DNA of 64,000 bases from Eulemur rufifrons (taxonomy: Eukaryota; Chordata; Mammalia; Primates; Lemuridae). Below, piece by piece: positions 42,069 through 55,442 of the stretch (within the stretch, counting starts at the first letter, position 1; the number at the start of each line of letters is the position of its first letter). The stretch covers positions 28,544,738 to 28,608,737 of the forward strand of contig NC_090996.1 in assembly GCF_041146395.1 (NCBI RefSeq), read 5' to 3'. A model generated the notes under the pieces. It saw only the letters and a program-made list of their open reading frames with translations, made no database searches and was not told the DNA's origin. The position numbers and the translations under genes were made by a program.

Positions 42069-42514
42069 TCGTGTTAGTCTGTCCGGGCTCCCCATAACAA
42101 AGGACCACAAACAAGGTGGCTTGTGGACAACAGAAACTTAGTTCACGCGGTTCTGGAGGCTGGAAGTCCAAGATCGAGGTGCTGGCAGATCTGTCGGTGA
42201 GGGTGTTTCCTGGCTCACAGACAGTGTCGTCTCGCTGCGTCCTCACGTGGTGGGAGGGTGAACGAGCTCTCCGGGGCTTCTCTCTAAGGGCACCAATCTC
42301 GTTCCTGAGGGCTCTGTCCTCATGACATAATCACCTTTCAAAGGCCCCACCTCCGAACATCCCATCACCTTGGGGTTAGAATTTCAACACACGAGGGCTG
42401 CCTGGAAAGTCTCCATCCACGGTTAATATAACGAGAACATAGTCCATGGCCGGATGCTTTCCGGACAGCCCTCGTATGCATTAGGGGGTGGGGACACACA
42501 CATGCCAACCGTGG
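42069..42514 (-). repeat. MLT1-like LTR split by a mariner MITE
   Basis: GTGTTAGTCTGTCCGGGCTC, AGGTGGCTTGTGGACAACAG, CACCTTGGGGTTAGAATTTC, then after the MITE TATGCATTAGGGGGTGGGGA. It is inserted in an L1 fragment. Confidence 0.75.
42392..42474. mobile_element. 83-bp mariner-type MITE
   Basis: The left end CGAGGGCTGCCTGGAAAG and the inverted right end CGAGGGCTGTCCGGAAAG differ at two positions in 18. The right flank is TA (42475-42476); the left flank is CA (42390-42391), a likely mutated TA. The surrounding LTR sequence (CAACA | TATGCATT) becomes continuous when the element is removed. Tc1/mariner superfamily by TA target and terminal-repeat form; size is similar to MADE1. Confidence 0.8.
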
Positions 42515-42730
42515 CGTATGTACAAACCACACCGTGTCTACCCATTCACCCGCTGATGGGCATTTGGGTTGCTTGCACCTTCTGGCGGGTGTGAATAGCG
42601 CCGCTATGAACATGGGTGGACAAACACAAAATCATTTTGCTTTACTATTTTACACACAAAAAATGAGAAGACGCTGGCAGGTGGGACAGAGGCTCTGAGG
42701 CTGAGTTCTGGAGCCAGATGAGGTCAGTCT

Positions 42731-42988
42731 GGCTCGCTCTGTCACGCAGGCTGGTGCAGTGGCGACATCAAAGCTCACAGCAACCTCAAACTCCTGGCCT
42801 CAAGGGATCCTCCTGCCTCAGCCTCCCAAGCAGCGGGGACTTCAGATGCACGCCACCACGCCCGGCTTTTTTTGTGGAGACAGGGTCTCGCTCTTGTTCA
42901 GGCTGGTTTCGAACTCCTGAGCTCAAGGGATCCACCCGCCTTGGCCTCCCAGATGCTAGGATTACAGGCATGAGCCACCGCACTGGCC
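42731..42988 (-). repeat. Alu SINE, tail missing
   Basis: CTCGCTCTGTCACGCAGGCT to AGCCACCGCACTGGCC; lacks a poly-T start. The linker is shortened. Confidence 0.85.
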
Positions 42989-44014
42989 AAAAGTCCTTAT
43001 TTTAAAGAGAGAACGATATAATTCACACATTGAACACCTTTCTAAGACTTGCTAGGTGCTGGGGCTACAGCTGTGATCCAGACAATGTCCTTGCTCTAAG
43101 GGACACTGAGATCTGTCAGAGAGAGACAGGCAGCAAACAAAGAGGCGGGACAAAGCACCCGCAGGACTGATGATCCATGGGGGGGCGGGCAGAGAGTGTA
43201 AGGAGGTGCCCTGAGGCTGTGCCAGGGAGGGCAGAGCTTGGCCTGGGACATTCAGCTGAGATCGGAAGGTGGGAGGGGTTCAGCCATCCCCAGATGCAGA
43301 AGAGCATGCCAGGCTGAGGGAACAGCCCGGGAAAAGCCCCCAGGCAGCAATGTGATTTCAATTCCAGGATAGGACAGAGGCTGGGGACCTGACCCTAATG
43401 GATGACGAGGGCGGGGAGAGATAGAATCAGGTGGCTTGGGACAGGGTGAGAGGTCTCAGCTACGACTGGAACTGTTTGTGTATATGTGTGTCAGGCTCCT
43501 TTCATGGGCAGAAGGGTGACACGGGGAGCAGGACTGACTCGGCCCAGCTGTCTTGGAGCTGGGGGCGGACAGGGAGCGAGCATGTTTTACAAGACGCGTC
43601 CCAGCAGCGGAGCGGGTGGGGGTGGCGGCACCTGGGCCGAGGAGGGCAGGAGCACAGGCTGGAGGCTGGGAGGAGCACGGGCCCCCTTTGCAGGTGAAGT
43701 GTCACAGGCCAGGCTTGCGCAGGCCGGAAGCAGCCGCTGTTTGCCAAACAGAAAATGAGATGAAAGGTGTTTCAGCAAAGCCCTGGGAGATCCCAGGGTC
43801 CCGGCTGCAGTCAGACCTGCTGGCAGTTTGCTGAAACATCTAAACTGGGCAGAACTGACACATCCAAATGTTTTCTCTGAGACTGAAATTTTACATGCAT
43901 AAATAATGTGCCAGGCCATGGGCGACATGCTACGATATTACTATCATTCACATCCTTAGTGTCGCTTTCCAGATAGCTTCTTTGGGTTCCTTCCAGCACT
44001 TATCTGCATCCCAG

Positions 44015-44663
44015 GTGTAGTGACCCCCAAAACGTAAGTCCACATCCAAACCCCTCAAACCTGCGAAGGTGATCTTGTTTGTGAAAGGGGCGGCCTTACA
44101 AAAATAACAGGAAAACACCCAATCCTGCAGTTTCCCCCATAACAGTTAAAGATCAATCCTGTGAGTTCTCACTGCCAGGCGACCAGCAGGAGTTCTGCTT
44201 CGCACAAGTTCTGAAAAGAGCTGAACGGGCGGGCGGGCGGAGAAGAGATGCAAATCTCTCTCTTTCAGAAGTGTTTTTTGAGAATCTGCTTTTACAGAGT
44301 TAAATAGGGTCTTTGCAGATGTGATCAAGTGGCGGAGCTCAAGATGAGATCGTTCTGGATTAGGGTGGCCCTAAACCCAGCGACAAGTGTCCTTATATGA
44401 TAAGGGTAGAACACAAAGGGGACAGCCACGGGAAGGCAGAGACTGGAGAGAGGCACCCACGAGACAAGGACCACCAGGCACTGCTGGCAGCTCCCAGAGG
44501 CTGAGGAGGGGGATGGAGCGGATTGTCCCCTGAGGCCCCAGGAGGAACCAGCCCTTGGTTTTGGACTTCCGGCCTCCAGAACTGTGAAAGAATACATCTC
44601 TGTTGTTTTAAGCCACGGCTTTGTGATAGTTTGTTGCCATAGCCCCAGGAAACTAATACAACG
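44015..44663 (+). repeat. MLT1-like LTR with a ~200-bp foreign insert
   Basis: Starts GTAGTGACCCCCAAAACGTA, breaks near 44090, resumes near 44295 with AAATAGGGTCTTTGCAGATG, then GATTAGGGTGGCCCTAAACC, GGCCTCCAGAACTGTGAAAG and a CAGGAAACTAATACAAC end. Confidence 0.7.
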
Positions 44664-44769
44664 GATATAATTTATGAATGAGTTCGCAGACACTGAGGTT
44701 CTTGCTAGTGTTTTATATTGATATGAAGATGATCAAAAACTTCTGGGGAGCCCTGGCTTAGGCTGCCTC

Positions 44770-44880
44770 GTGATGAATCTACCACTTACTGTGTAACCTC
44801 GGACAAGTTCTTTAGCTTCTCTGGGCTTTAGTTTCCTCATCTGTCTAATGAGACCAAAGGTTTAAATGAAACGGGGCTTG
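44770..44880 (+). repeat. MIR SINE fragment
   Basis: TCTACCACTTACTGTGTAAC, CGGACAAGTTCTTTAGCTTC and TTTCCTCATCTGTCTAATGA in forward MIR order. Confidence 0.7.
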
Positions 44881-45293
44881 TAGGAACATAGGGCTCCACG
44901 ACGCAATTGGCCCCATCGCTGCTAGCGGCTGTGACGTCTCCAGGGTCGGGGCTACAATCTCATAGTCGGTCAAATAGCCTCGGCAGACTCTGTCGGGGCC
45001 CCTACTCCCCACCACTTCAGGAAAGAGGTGGAAGCAGTAGGTTTTGGGGGCAAGAGGTACAGGTCCTAGTTGGGGTTCTGCAGAGAGAACATTGTTCCCT
45101 GGAAAATTCCAAGTTTCCAGGACAGCAAGGGAGGCCTTCCAAGAAGAAGAGATAAGGGGGTGACTTATGACCCAAAACAGCCCAACCAGGGCTGACCCCT
45201 GACCCCTCTGCTATGCTCAGCAGGCACAGTGCCTGGGTTAGGACACTTTCAGGGGCCCACAGAAATGTTTTAAGTTCTTTTAAAAAAAACAAG

Positions 45294-45505
45294 GCAGCCT
45301 GGGCAATAGCGAAACCCCATCTCTGCAAAAGATAGAAAAATTAGCCAGGTGCGGTGGCGGCACCTATAGTCCCAGCTACTCGGGAGGCTGAGGCAGGAGG
45401 ATCGTTCGAGCTCCGGAAGTTGGAGGTTGCAGTGAGCTGTGATGATGCCACTGCACTCCTGCCTGGGTGACAGAGCAAGACTCTGTCTCAAAAAAAAAAA
45501 GAAAC
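45294..45505 (+). repeat. Alu SINE, 5'-truncated
   Basis: Starts at GCAGCCTGGGCAATAGCGAA in the left monomer and runs to the A tail. Lemur insertion absent. Confidence 0.88.
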
Positions 45506-45829
45506 AAGGAAAACAAACATGATAATAACAAATATGTGATAATAAAGCCTGATGAATCCAGACTAGATCATATTCTTGATATCAATGCGGTCATAAATAT
45601 AATTTTATGTTTTCTTTTTTATGGAGGAAGATGTCACAGAGGCCACAATGGGTCCTGGGCCAAACCACCAGGAGAGGGACGGACGCTGAGGCCGAGAGGG
45701 CTTGGCCAGCCCGAGCAAGGCGTTTCAAAATCCAGACCAGCGAGCGAGCAGAGAGGCCGGATTTGGAAACCAGTCCTGGCCCAGCCTGTGCCCCCTGCCC
45801 TACTTGCCCCTAAGCCGCCGCTCCTGGAA

Positions 45830-46095
45830 CAGCAAGCTCAAGCACTCCGAGTGCGACAGGAACGGCTCGTGTATTTCATCCTCCCAGCAATGCCGGGAGG
45901 CGAGGACCGTTACTGTCCCTATTTGACAGATGGGGAAGCTGAGGCCGGGAGAGCCCCTGCACAATGCCGGGCACACTCTAGATGCTCAATAAATATCTGC
46001 TGAGTGTGAACTGGATGAATAGAAGGGAGGTTAAGGCCAGTGCCCGAGGTCACATGACTAAAAAAGGCAGAGCTGGGATTTGGACCAAGCAGCCT
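45830..46095 (-). repeat. MIR SINE
   Basis: CATCCTCCCAGCAATGCCGG, TTTGACAGATGGGGAAGCTG and ACTAAAAAAGGCAGAGCTGG. An internal stretch (about 45950-46020) contains AGATGCTCAATAAATATCTG, suggesting two overlapping old elements. Confidence 0.55.
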
Positions 46096-46940
46096 CCTCT
46101 GGACCCCCTAGTGTTTACCTGATGCCCTGCTCGGCCCTCGACCACCAGCCCAGGTGGCAAGCAAGGGACGACCTCCTGCTGACCCCGGGGGCAGCTGTCC
46201 AGGCCTGTCCCAGGCTGTGGCTCTTAGAGGAATTAGGCTTTAGGGCCCCAGACAAGGGTCTAGGGGGTGAGGCCATGGCTTCCTGCGCACCAGACTCCCT
46301 GGAGGCATGAAAAGAACCTTAGACCTGCATCCTCCCTGCTGGCCCTCGCTTGGAATAAGTCAGCTCATCTCCCGCAGCCTCAGTCGGTCCATCTGTGAAA
46401 CGGGGCTTCCATTAGTGGGTTCAGCAACAGCAGCGCCAGCCCGTATACTTCTGGAATGTGGGCCCTTGGGCCTGTCTCAAAACCACACTGGCCTCAGTTT
46501 CTCCATCTTTACATTAGGGATAATGATGCTGATCCTGTCCTGGCACAGTCACCCTCATCATAAGGCAAGTCTGTGACATACACAGATTCTTGTGGCTGCT
46601 TCCCGGGGACCTGCATTGTAGCAGGTGTCCCTGGAGGTTCTTGCCACACGACCTGGGGACATGACAGCTACAAATGTCCTCAAAGCAATTTTTGCTCTCA
46701 TTTCACAATTTTTTAAGCCACAAAGCTGCTGTCCCCGCACGCTGACACGTGTCACCCAGGACAAAAGCAGGTGTGCTAAAGTGCTAATTTGCTCCACTCC
46801 TTTAATCCGACTGTCGGGGGAAAGCGATGTTAACAATTTGGTGTGTGTTCTTTCATACTTTTCTCTCTTCTGTAACAAACATATTTGGACACAGTTTGGG
46901 TTTCCTCTTCCAGTTTTACTTTTTTATCTCATTTATATAT

Positions 46941-47088
46941 TTGTTTGTCTGTTTGTTTATTTTTCTTCTGAGACTGGGTCTTGCTGTGTTGTTCAGGCTG
47001 GTCTTGAACTCCTGGACTCCAGGCATCCTCCCACACCTTGGCCTCCCGAGTAGCTAGGATTACAGGCGTGCACCACCACGCCTGGCTT
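46941..47088 (-). repeat. Free left Alu monomer (FLAM-like)
   Basis: TGAGACTGGGTCTTGCTGTG to TACAGGCGTGCACCACCACG with no second monomer. Confidence 0.75.
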
Positions 47089-47240
47089 TTATTTTTTTAT
47101 TCAAATTTAAAAAATAAATAGAGGCTCATAACCTGTCGTGTTCTCTACATTCGTTTTTTGACCGCCCTCTGTCTGTGTCAATACACTGCGCACACATGCT
47201 GCAAATGCCTCTATTGCTACACTGGAAGGATGGCGCTTTT

Positions 47241-47580
47241 TTTTTTTTTTTTTTTTTTTTTTGTTGAGACAGAGTCTCACTTTGTTGCCCAGGCTAGAGT
47301 GAGTGCCGTGGCGTCAGCCTAGCTCACAGCAACCTCAGACTCCTCGGCTTAAGCGATCCTACTGCCTCAGCCTCCCGAGTAGCTGGGACTACAGGCATGC
47401 GCCACTATGCCCGGCTAATTTTTTCTATATAGATTTTTAGTTGTCCATATAATCTCTTTCTATTTTTAGTAGAGACGGGGTCTCGCTCAGGCTGGTCTCA
47501 AACTCCTGACCTTGAGCAATCCACCCGCCTCGGCCTCCCAGAGTGCTAGGATTACAGGCGTGAGCCACCGCGCCCGGCCT
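47241..47580 (-). repeat. Lemur-type Alu with 13-bp TSD
   Basis: Long poly-T start, lemur inter-monomer block (CTATATAGATTTTTAGTTGT near 47425), intact ends. GGATGGCGCTTTT is repeated exactly at 47228-47240 and 47581-47593, indicating a young insertion. Confidence 0.93.
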
Positions 47581-48004
47581 GGATGGCGCTTTTAATCCCC
47601 TTTTGCCAATAGGGAAACTGAGGCCCCAGTCTGGCGAGAGTCCAGGCTGCAGCTGGGAAGCAGAGTTTGGAGACTGGGCGAGTGGCATTGCCACCAGGGC
47701 TGTGTCCAGGGCTCTGCAGCCCTTCCCGGGGAGAGCACGTGCAAGGAGCTGGCCGTGTGTATGCCGTGGGCCTCACGTGCCCGCCCCCGCCCTGCTGCCC
47801 TGCCCAGGCAGGCAGACTGGCGGCCTCGGTCCCCTCCCCTTGGCGAGGCCAGCTGCACAGCCAGACCGCAGACCAGGCGGGGAAAGTGCAAATGAACCCC
47901 GGCTGGCGGCTGAGTTTCTCTTTCCCGTCAAGCAAGTGCCTGATCGTCCTGGGGGGTGGGGGAAGAGGGGAAAGAGGGGCTGTTTTTATTTTCTTGAGGA
48001 CTAA

Positions 48005-48590
48005 TATTTACATAATAAAGTGTATGAACTATATCAACCTTAAGTGTCCAGATTAACCATTTTTAGAGACGATGTCTTCACCACTCAAATCAAGATCAAG
48101 GTTGCTCTCGGCCTCCAGAAGTTTCCCCTGCACCCCTTCCCAGCCCACAAGTGGCCCCCCTACCCTCCCCGAGCAGAGGTAACCACTGCTCTGAGTCTAT
48201 AAATATCCGTTAGATTTGCCTGTTCTTAAACTGCATGCAAAGCAGTTTAAGTCACCCAGCATGTGCCCGTCCTTGTCTGGCTTCCTTCATCCGACACGAC
48301 GTGTGCGAGAGTCGTGCATGACGTGGCGTGTAGCAACAGCGTGTAGCAATTAGCATGCTCTGCTATCGCTGAGCCCTGTCCCATTGTCCCGAGGCGCCTC
48401 AATGTGTTTACCCATTCTCCCGATGACGGATATTGGGGAAGTTTCCGGCTTGGGACGATTAGGAGCAGAGGTGCCGTGAACATTCGTGGGCACATGCTTT
48501 CTCTTCTCCCGGGTAAATACCTAGGAGCGGGGCCGCTGGACCTCAGGGCGGGTGGATGTTTAACTTTGTAAGGAACTGCCAATGGTTTTC
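48005..48590 (-). repeat. L1M fragment
   Basis: TAACCATTTTTAGAGACGAT, CATTGTCCCGAGGCGCCTCA, GGGTAAATACCTAGGAGCGG and TAAGGAACTGCCAATGGTTT follow the antisense L1 3' region. Confidence 0.6.
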
Positions 48591-49504
48591 CTCGCTGGCG
48601 GCCAGGGCTGTTTCAGTGCTCAGAGGTGTGACTGTCAGGACGGCATCCGGGGGCTCCTGCCCCACATCAGAGCAAACCTCCCAACACACCCACGGGCCAC
48701 ATTAAACATATACTTTTTGGTGTAAAAAATAGCTTTTTGAGGGGCTTTTCTAATTTTGCTTTCTGAAATTATTTGGCCCCGAGTGACCTCTGCTCTGTGG
48801 GCCTCCTGGAGTTGCTCAGCAATCCTGTTTGGACCGGGAGGCAGAGGAGGTACCCAACCCTACACCGTTTTTCATTTGGAGTGGGATTTTTACGAATAAT
48901 ATATTCAGTACCTAATGAATGTCCTTCCCTTTCTTGCTAGCTTTGTGAACTCCTATATGCCCCTTAAAACCCCATTCAAAGGCCCACGCCCCCATGCAGC
49001 CCTCTGATTACAGGTAACCGCAGCCCTCTCTTCCCCCCACACCCCCCCTAGAGCCTGATGTGTCACTCTGATGTCACACTCTGGGCACTATTGCATTGGT
49101 GCCTTTGAGGGGATTGTGTCCAGAGCCCAGGGCCTGCCTCATGCTTCCCTGTGTGCCCGACCCATACTGGACACGTGGCACGTGTTTGCTGACCTGATTT
49201 TTCCAGAGTTCTTTGCAGGGCTACAGGGCTGGATGGCAGAGGAGCTGAGTCCGGCTTGAACATGTATGCAAATCCTGGGTGCTGCAAGCAAGGGCCCTGG
49301 CTTCCCCACACTTCTCCCAGAGGGTGACTATGACCCTCAAGGGTCAAAGGAAAGAATCTTTGATTGCCCTGGGAGGAGTGTTCCCTGGGAGCGGGCACCC
49401 GTGACTTGTAGCCATGGAAGAGAAAGAGGGAGGGAACAGAGAGCGCTCATTCATTTATTCATCCATTCTCTCCATCATTCAGTGAGCATTTAGCAAGAAC
49501 CTTC

Positions 49505-49692
49505 AGCTCCTGACTCAGCCTCCCGAGGAGCTGGGGCCACAGGTGTGCACCACCAAGCCCAGTTAATTTTTCTATTTTTATTTTTGTAGAGAAGGGGTCT
49601 TGCTATGTTGCTCGGGCTGCTCTTGAACTCCTGGCCTCAAGCGATCCTCCTGCCTCAGCCTCCCAGAGTGCTGGGACTACAGGCGTGAGCCA
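49505..49692 (-). repeat. Alu SINE fragment
   Basis: GACTCAGCCTCCCGAGGAGC through TAGAGAAGGGGTCTTGCTAT to ACAGGCGTGAGCCAGC. Both ends eroded. Confidence 0.8.
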
Positions 49693-49854
49693 GCAAGAAA
49701 GAAAAAGGCATAGGCTAAATGCAGGGTGGATCCTACATTGGATCCTTGTGTTTTTATAATACACAGGCCCTCCAGGTCAATTTGACGCATGCTAAAATTT
49801 GAGAACATGGCATTTTGGGCTGAAGCCAAAAAACTATTTAATAAAAAATAAAAT

Positions 49855-50440
49855 ATGATTTGGAAACTACCAGTCCACTGAATATATTTCTAGAGAAATC
49901 CTTGCACATGGGCACAAAGACGGTCACTGCAGCACTGTTTATATTGGCAGAAAATTAGAAACAGCCGAAGTGCCCACCAAGAGGAAACGCAGGCGTCAGA
50001 CAGAAGGTGTCCACGTAAGGGATACGGGCACAGGGCAAAGGGCGGAAGCTCAACCTTCCTCATCCTCCCCCACATGTGTCCACATGGGTGAATCTCACAG
50101 GTGACACAGCAAACAAAGCAAGTTACGTGACACGCACAGTGTGACGCCAGATGAAGACTTCAGCACCCCAAATCTGTCCTCATTGTTTGGGGACACAAAG
50201 TTTTCAACACTCCAAAGCAGCGTTCTGATTGTTTGGGGACATGTGTGTATATAAAGACGGACTTGGAAATGACAAACACCAACGCCCAGGGAGGGAGCGG
50301 AGAGGGCAGGGACAGGGGGAAGGAGTCAACGGACTTCAAACCTGCCTCACGTGTTGTATTTTTTTAAGGCAGGGATTGGGGATAAGATACTTTGTATACC
50401 TGAGAAGTGTCATTAAAATAATTTTTAATTTAAAAAATTA
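49855..50440 (+). repeat. L1M 3' end
   Basis: CTACCAGTCCACTGAATATA, CAGCACTGTTTATATTGGCA, GAAACAGCCGAAGTGCCCAC and a terminal TGAGAAGTGTCATTAAAATA. The AT-rich end lies at 50395-50460. Confidence 0.6.
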
Positions 50441-50559
50441 AAAATGATCAAAAAATCGTTCATAGAGACACACATAAAGTTAAAAGCAAGAGCCTCTCAT
50501 CCCAATCCCACGTTTACCCTGAAAACTTGGTGAATATACTTGCAACATTGGGCCTATGC

Positions 50560-50930
50560 ATTCATTAAAATATAACGAGTGTGACATTCTGGAAAGGGCA
50601 ACATTACAGAGACAATGGAGAGGCCAGTGGTTGGCAGGGCTGTAATGGCGGCTACACGACATTAAGCGTCTGTCAAAGCCCCTGCAACATACAACACAAA
50701 GAGCAAACGCTGGTATAAACCATGGGCTTCGGTTATTGATAATGTATCAATATTGGTTCATCAATTGTAACACATGAACCACATTCATGCCAGACGTTAA
50801 TAATAGGGGAAACTGAGGCAGAGAGAGAAGGGGAGTTAAAGGGGAGTTCTGGGTACTTTCTGTTCAATCTTCTGTAAAGCTAATACCGCTCTAAAAAAAT
50901 AAAGTCCGTTTGTTTAAATAGATAACTAAA
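50560..50930 (+). repeat. L1M 3' end fragment (second copy)
   Basis: GACATTCTGGAAAGGGCAAC, CCAGTGGTTGGCAGGGCTGT, AATGTATCAATATTGGTTCA and AGCTAATACCGCTCTAAAAA parallel the 18.2-18.9 kb copy. Confidence 0.65.
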
Positions 50931-51400
50931 CTCAAAATGAATGTTTCCCTTAATGATTTTTAAAGTGCACAGCAGTCCTCAGTAACACACGGAGGCTGCC
51001 CTCCACGTCGGTGTCCTCGGAGCTGCCCTTTGCAGCATTGCAACGGACTGGCCACAATTTGCGGGCCAGCCCCCTGCGGAGGGACAGCAAGGCCGGCTCC
51101 AACTGTGCGGTTGTCACCAGCAGTGCTGCGATGAATCTGTCACGTCTGTGCCTTTGCTCATCTACGTGAGTTCATCTGGGCCGCGCTGCCCACTACAGAG
51201 CCACGAGCCACACGTGGCTGCGGAGGACTCGCCACGTGGCTGATCTGAATTGAGATGTGCTGTGAGGGCGGAGGACGCCCTGGCATGCTGAAGACTTGGC
51301 GCGAAGAGAAGAATGTGAAACATCTCGATCAGGTCTATATTGAGAACCTGTTGAAGTGGTGATATTTTGGATATGTTGGCTTAAATAAAACATTCACAAA

Positions 51401-51680
51401 AAATTTTTTATTGGAAACAGAGTTTCACTCTGTCACCCAGGCTACCGTGCAGTGGGATCATCACAGCTCACAGCAACCTCAAACGATCCTCCTGCCTCAG
51501 CCTCCCCAGTAGCTGGGACGACAGGTACACGCCACTATGCCTGGTTAATTTGTTCTATGCTTAGTAGAGATGGGGTCTTGCTTGTGCCCAGGCTGGTCTT
51601 GAACTCCTGGGCTCAAGCAGTCCTCCCGCCTCAGCCTCCCAGAGTGCTGGGATTATAGGCATGAGCCACGTTGCCCAGCC
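51401..51680 (-). repeat. Alu SINE
   Basis: TTTTATTGGAAACAGAGTTT to GAGCCACGTTGCCCAGCC, with a short TSD AAAACATT on both sides (about 51388 and 51681). Confidence 0.88.
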
Positions 51681-52267
51681 AAAACATTAAAATTAACTTC
51701 ATTTGTTTCTTTTTTAGCTTTTTTAAGGTGGCTACTGGAACATTTTAAATGACATAGAGCCCACATTTGTGGCTTGCATTATATTTCTGCTGGATGGCCC
51801 CGATTGGGTGGATAGATTTACGCAACAGGACTTTCTCAGCCCAGCATTGCCCGTGGAAACGCCGCCCAGATGTGTGCTCACGTTGTATGTAAGTTGCAGA
51901 AGTGCAGTGTGATCCATTTGTCTATCAAGTCTTTTTAAAGACAACCCACTCTCTCCTCTGTCTCATCTATTTTTCATTCTCTATTGTTGCATCATTGCCA
52001 CCAGCAAACAGTCATGCTCTACTGTCCCATTAAAGCCAAACCCAACCCCACCAACCGCTCCTGGGCACTCACTCTGCCAGCCTCACCCCTCCCCACCCTT
52101 CTGTTCCCCTTTGCAGCGAGAGCCCTGGACAGAGTCAGTCCCGGCTCCCCTGATTCCTCCCCTTGCGTTCCCTCCCCATCCACCCCCACAGGCCCTCCTC
52201 GCCCCACCGCTGCACACAGCCCCTTCTTCTGAAGGCCGCCAGTGACCGCCGTGCTGCTACATCCACG

Positions 52268-52640
52268 GGAGAGACGGGGAGACCCGCCTGGGTTAATCGG
52301 GTAGACCCGGTGTAATGACAGGGGCCTTCTAAGGCAGAGAGGGAGGCAGGAGGGACAGAGTCAGAGAGAGAGATGAAAGACGCCATGCTGGTGGCTTTGA
52401 AGACAGAGGATGGGGTCGTGAGCCAAGGAGTGCAGGCGGCCCTGGGGATCTGGGAAAGGTAAGGGAACAGACCCTGCCCTAGAGATCCCAAGAGGGAACT
52501 CAGCCCTGCCGACAGCTTGATTTTAGCCACTGAGACCCGGTTTGGAATCCCGGTCTGTAGAACTATAAGATAATAAACTTGTGTTATTTCAAGCTACGAA
52601 GTTCAGGGTACTTTGTTACAGCAGCAACGAAAGACTAATA
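52268..52640 (+). repeat. MLT1-like LTR
   Basis: GACCCGCCTGGGTTAATCGG, GCTGGTGGCTTTGAAGACAG, GATTTTAGCCACTGAGACCC and GATAATAAACTTGTGTTATT, ending near GAAAGACTAATACTG. Confidence 0.7.
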
Positions 52641-52749
52641 CTGTGAGCCTATCCAGCCTCATGATTCCAAATGCTGATGTCAAATACATCACCTCCAGCC
52701 CCAGCGTCAGACTCAGATATTGAACTGCACCCTCAACACCTCTGTTGCA

Positions 52750-53650
52750 ATGTCTGAATTCTGGAACTTTCTCCTGCTGCCTCCCCTACTTACTGCCTCC
52801 CTCATCTCAGCTGGTGGCAACTCCATCCTTGCAGGTGCTCAGGCCACAAGCCCCAGGCCCACCTTAACTCTTCTCTCTCCCTCTCTCTCTCCCCCCTTGT
52901 CCAGGGTGCTAGTGAGTCCTGCCAGCTCCGTCTTTGAAACCCAGAGGAATCCGACCGCTCCCCGCCATGCCCCCTCCACCACCTGGTCTGAGCCACCACG
53001 GTTTCCCACCTGCCTGACAGTCACTGCATCCTAACTAGGCTCCCGCCACCCCCTCTGCCCCTATGTTCTTCTCAGCACACCAGCAGAGGGCCCCTTAAAA
53101 CAGAGAACGAATGTCACTCTTGTGGTCCCCGTCTTATTCAGAGTAAAGTCAGATCCTTAGACAGAGAGCAGACAAAGCCATCCCTAATGTGGACCCCACC
53201 CTCACCTCTGCGACCTCATCTCCTGCCACCCCCCACCTTTCTGCTATGGCCACACTGGCCTCCCTGCAGTTCTTTCAACATAGCCGAAGCATCCTCACCC
53301 CAGGGCCTTTGCACGTGATGTTCCCCTGCCTGACACACTCTTCCCTGATATCCTCACAACTAACTCCCTCACTGCTGCCAGGATCTGCTCAAATGCCACC
53401 TTCTCCACAAGGCCTGCCCTGATCACCCTGAACTGCCACTCGCCCCAGCCACCTCCACAATGCCCACTTGTCCTCACCCTGCCCTACTTTTTCTGTTTTC
53501 CTTTCAACATACTATACCATGTGCTTATTTATCATGCTTGGGGTTTGTCCATCTCCTGTGCTAGAACATAAACGCCATGAGGGCGGAGATCTTTCTTTTG
53601 TTTACTGGGCTCAGAACAGTGCCAGGCACAGAGGGCATTCAATAAAAGTA
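52750..53650 (+). repeat. L2 LINE, long 3' segment
   Basis: About 900 bp in L2 order: CCTCATCTCAGCTGGTGGCA, CAGGGCCTTTGCACGTGATG, ATCTGCTCAAATGCCACCTT, GAACATAAACGCCATGAGGG and CAGTGCCAGGCACAGAGGGC. No intact frame. Confidence 0.75.
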
Positions 53651-53659
53651 ACTGAACAA

Positions 53660-55429
<1,770 letters not shown>

Positions 55430-55442
55430 AAAGAAAAAAACA

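Larger units (their letters stand above)
41690..42650 (-). repeat. L1 fragment split by a MLT1-like LTR
   Basis: Left part 41690-42068: TAACCATTTTTAAGTGCACA, TGTTGTGCAACCGTCACCAA, GACTGGCTCACTTCACTAAG. Right part about 42515-42650: CACACCGTGTCTACCCATTC and GCGCCGCTATGAACATGGGT. The two join as one antisense L1 when the LTR is removed. Confidence 0.7.
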
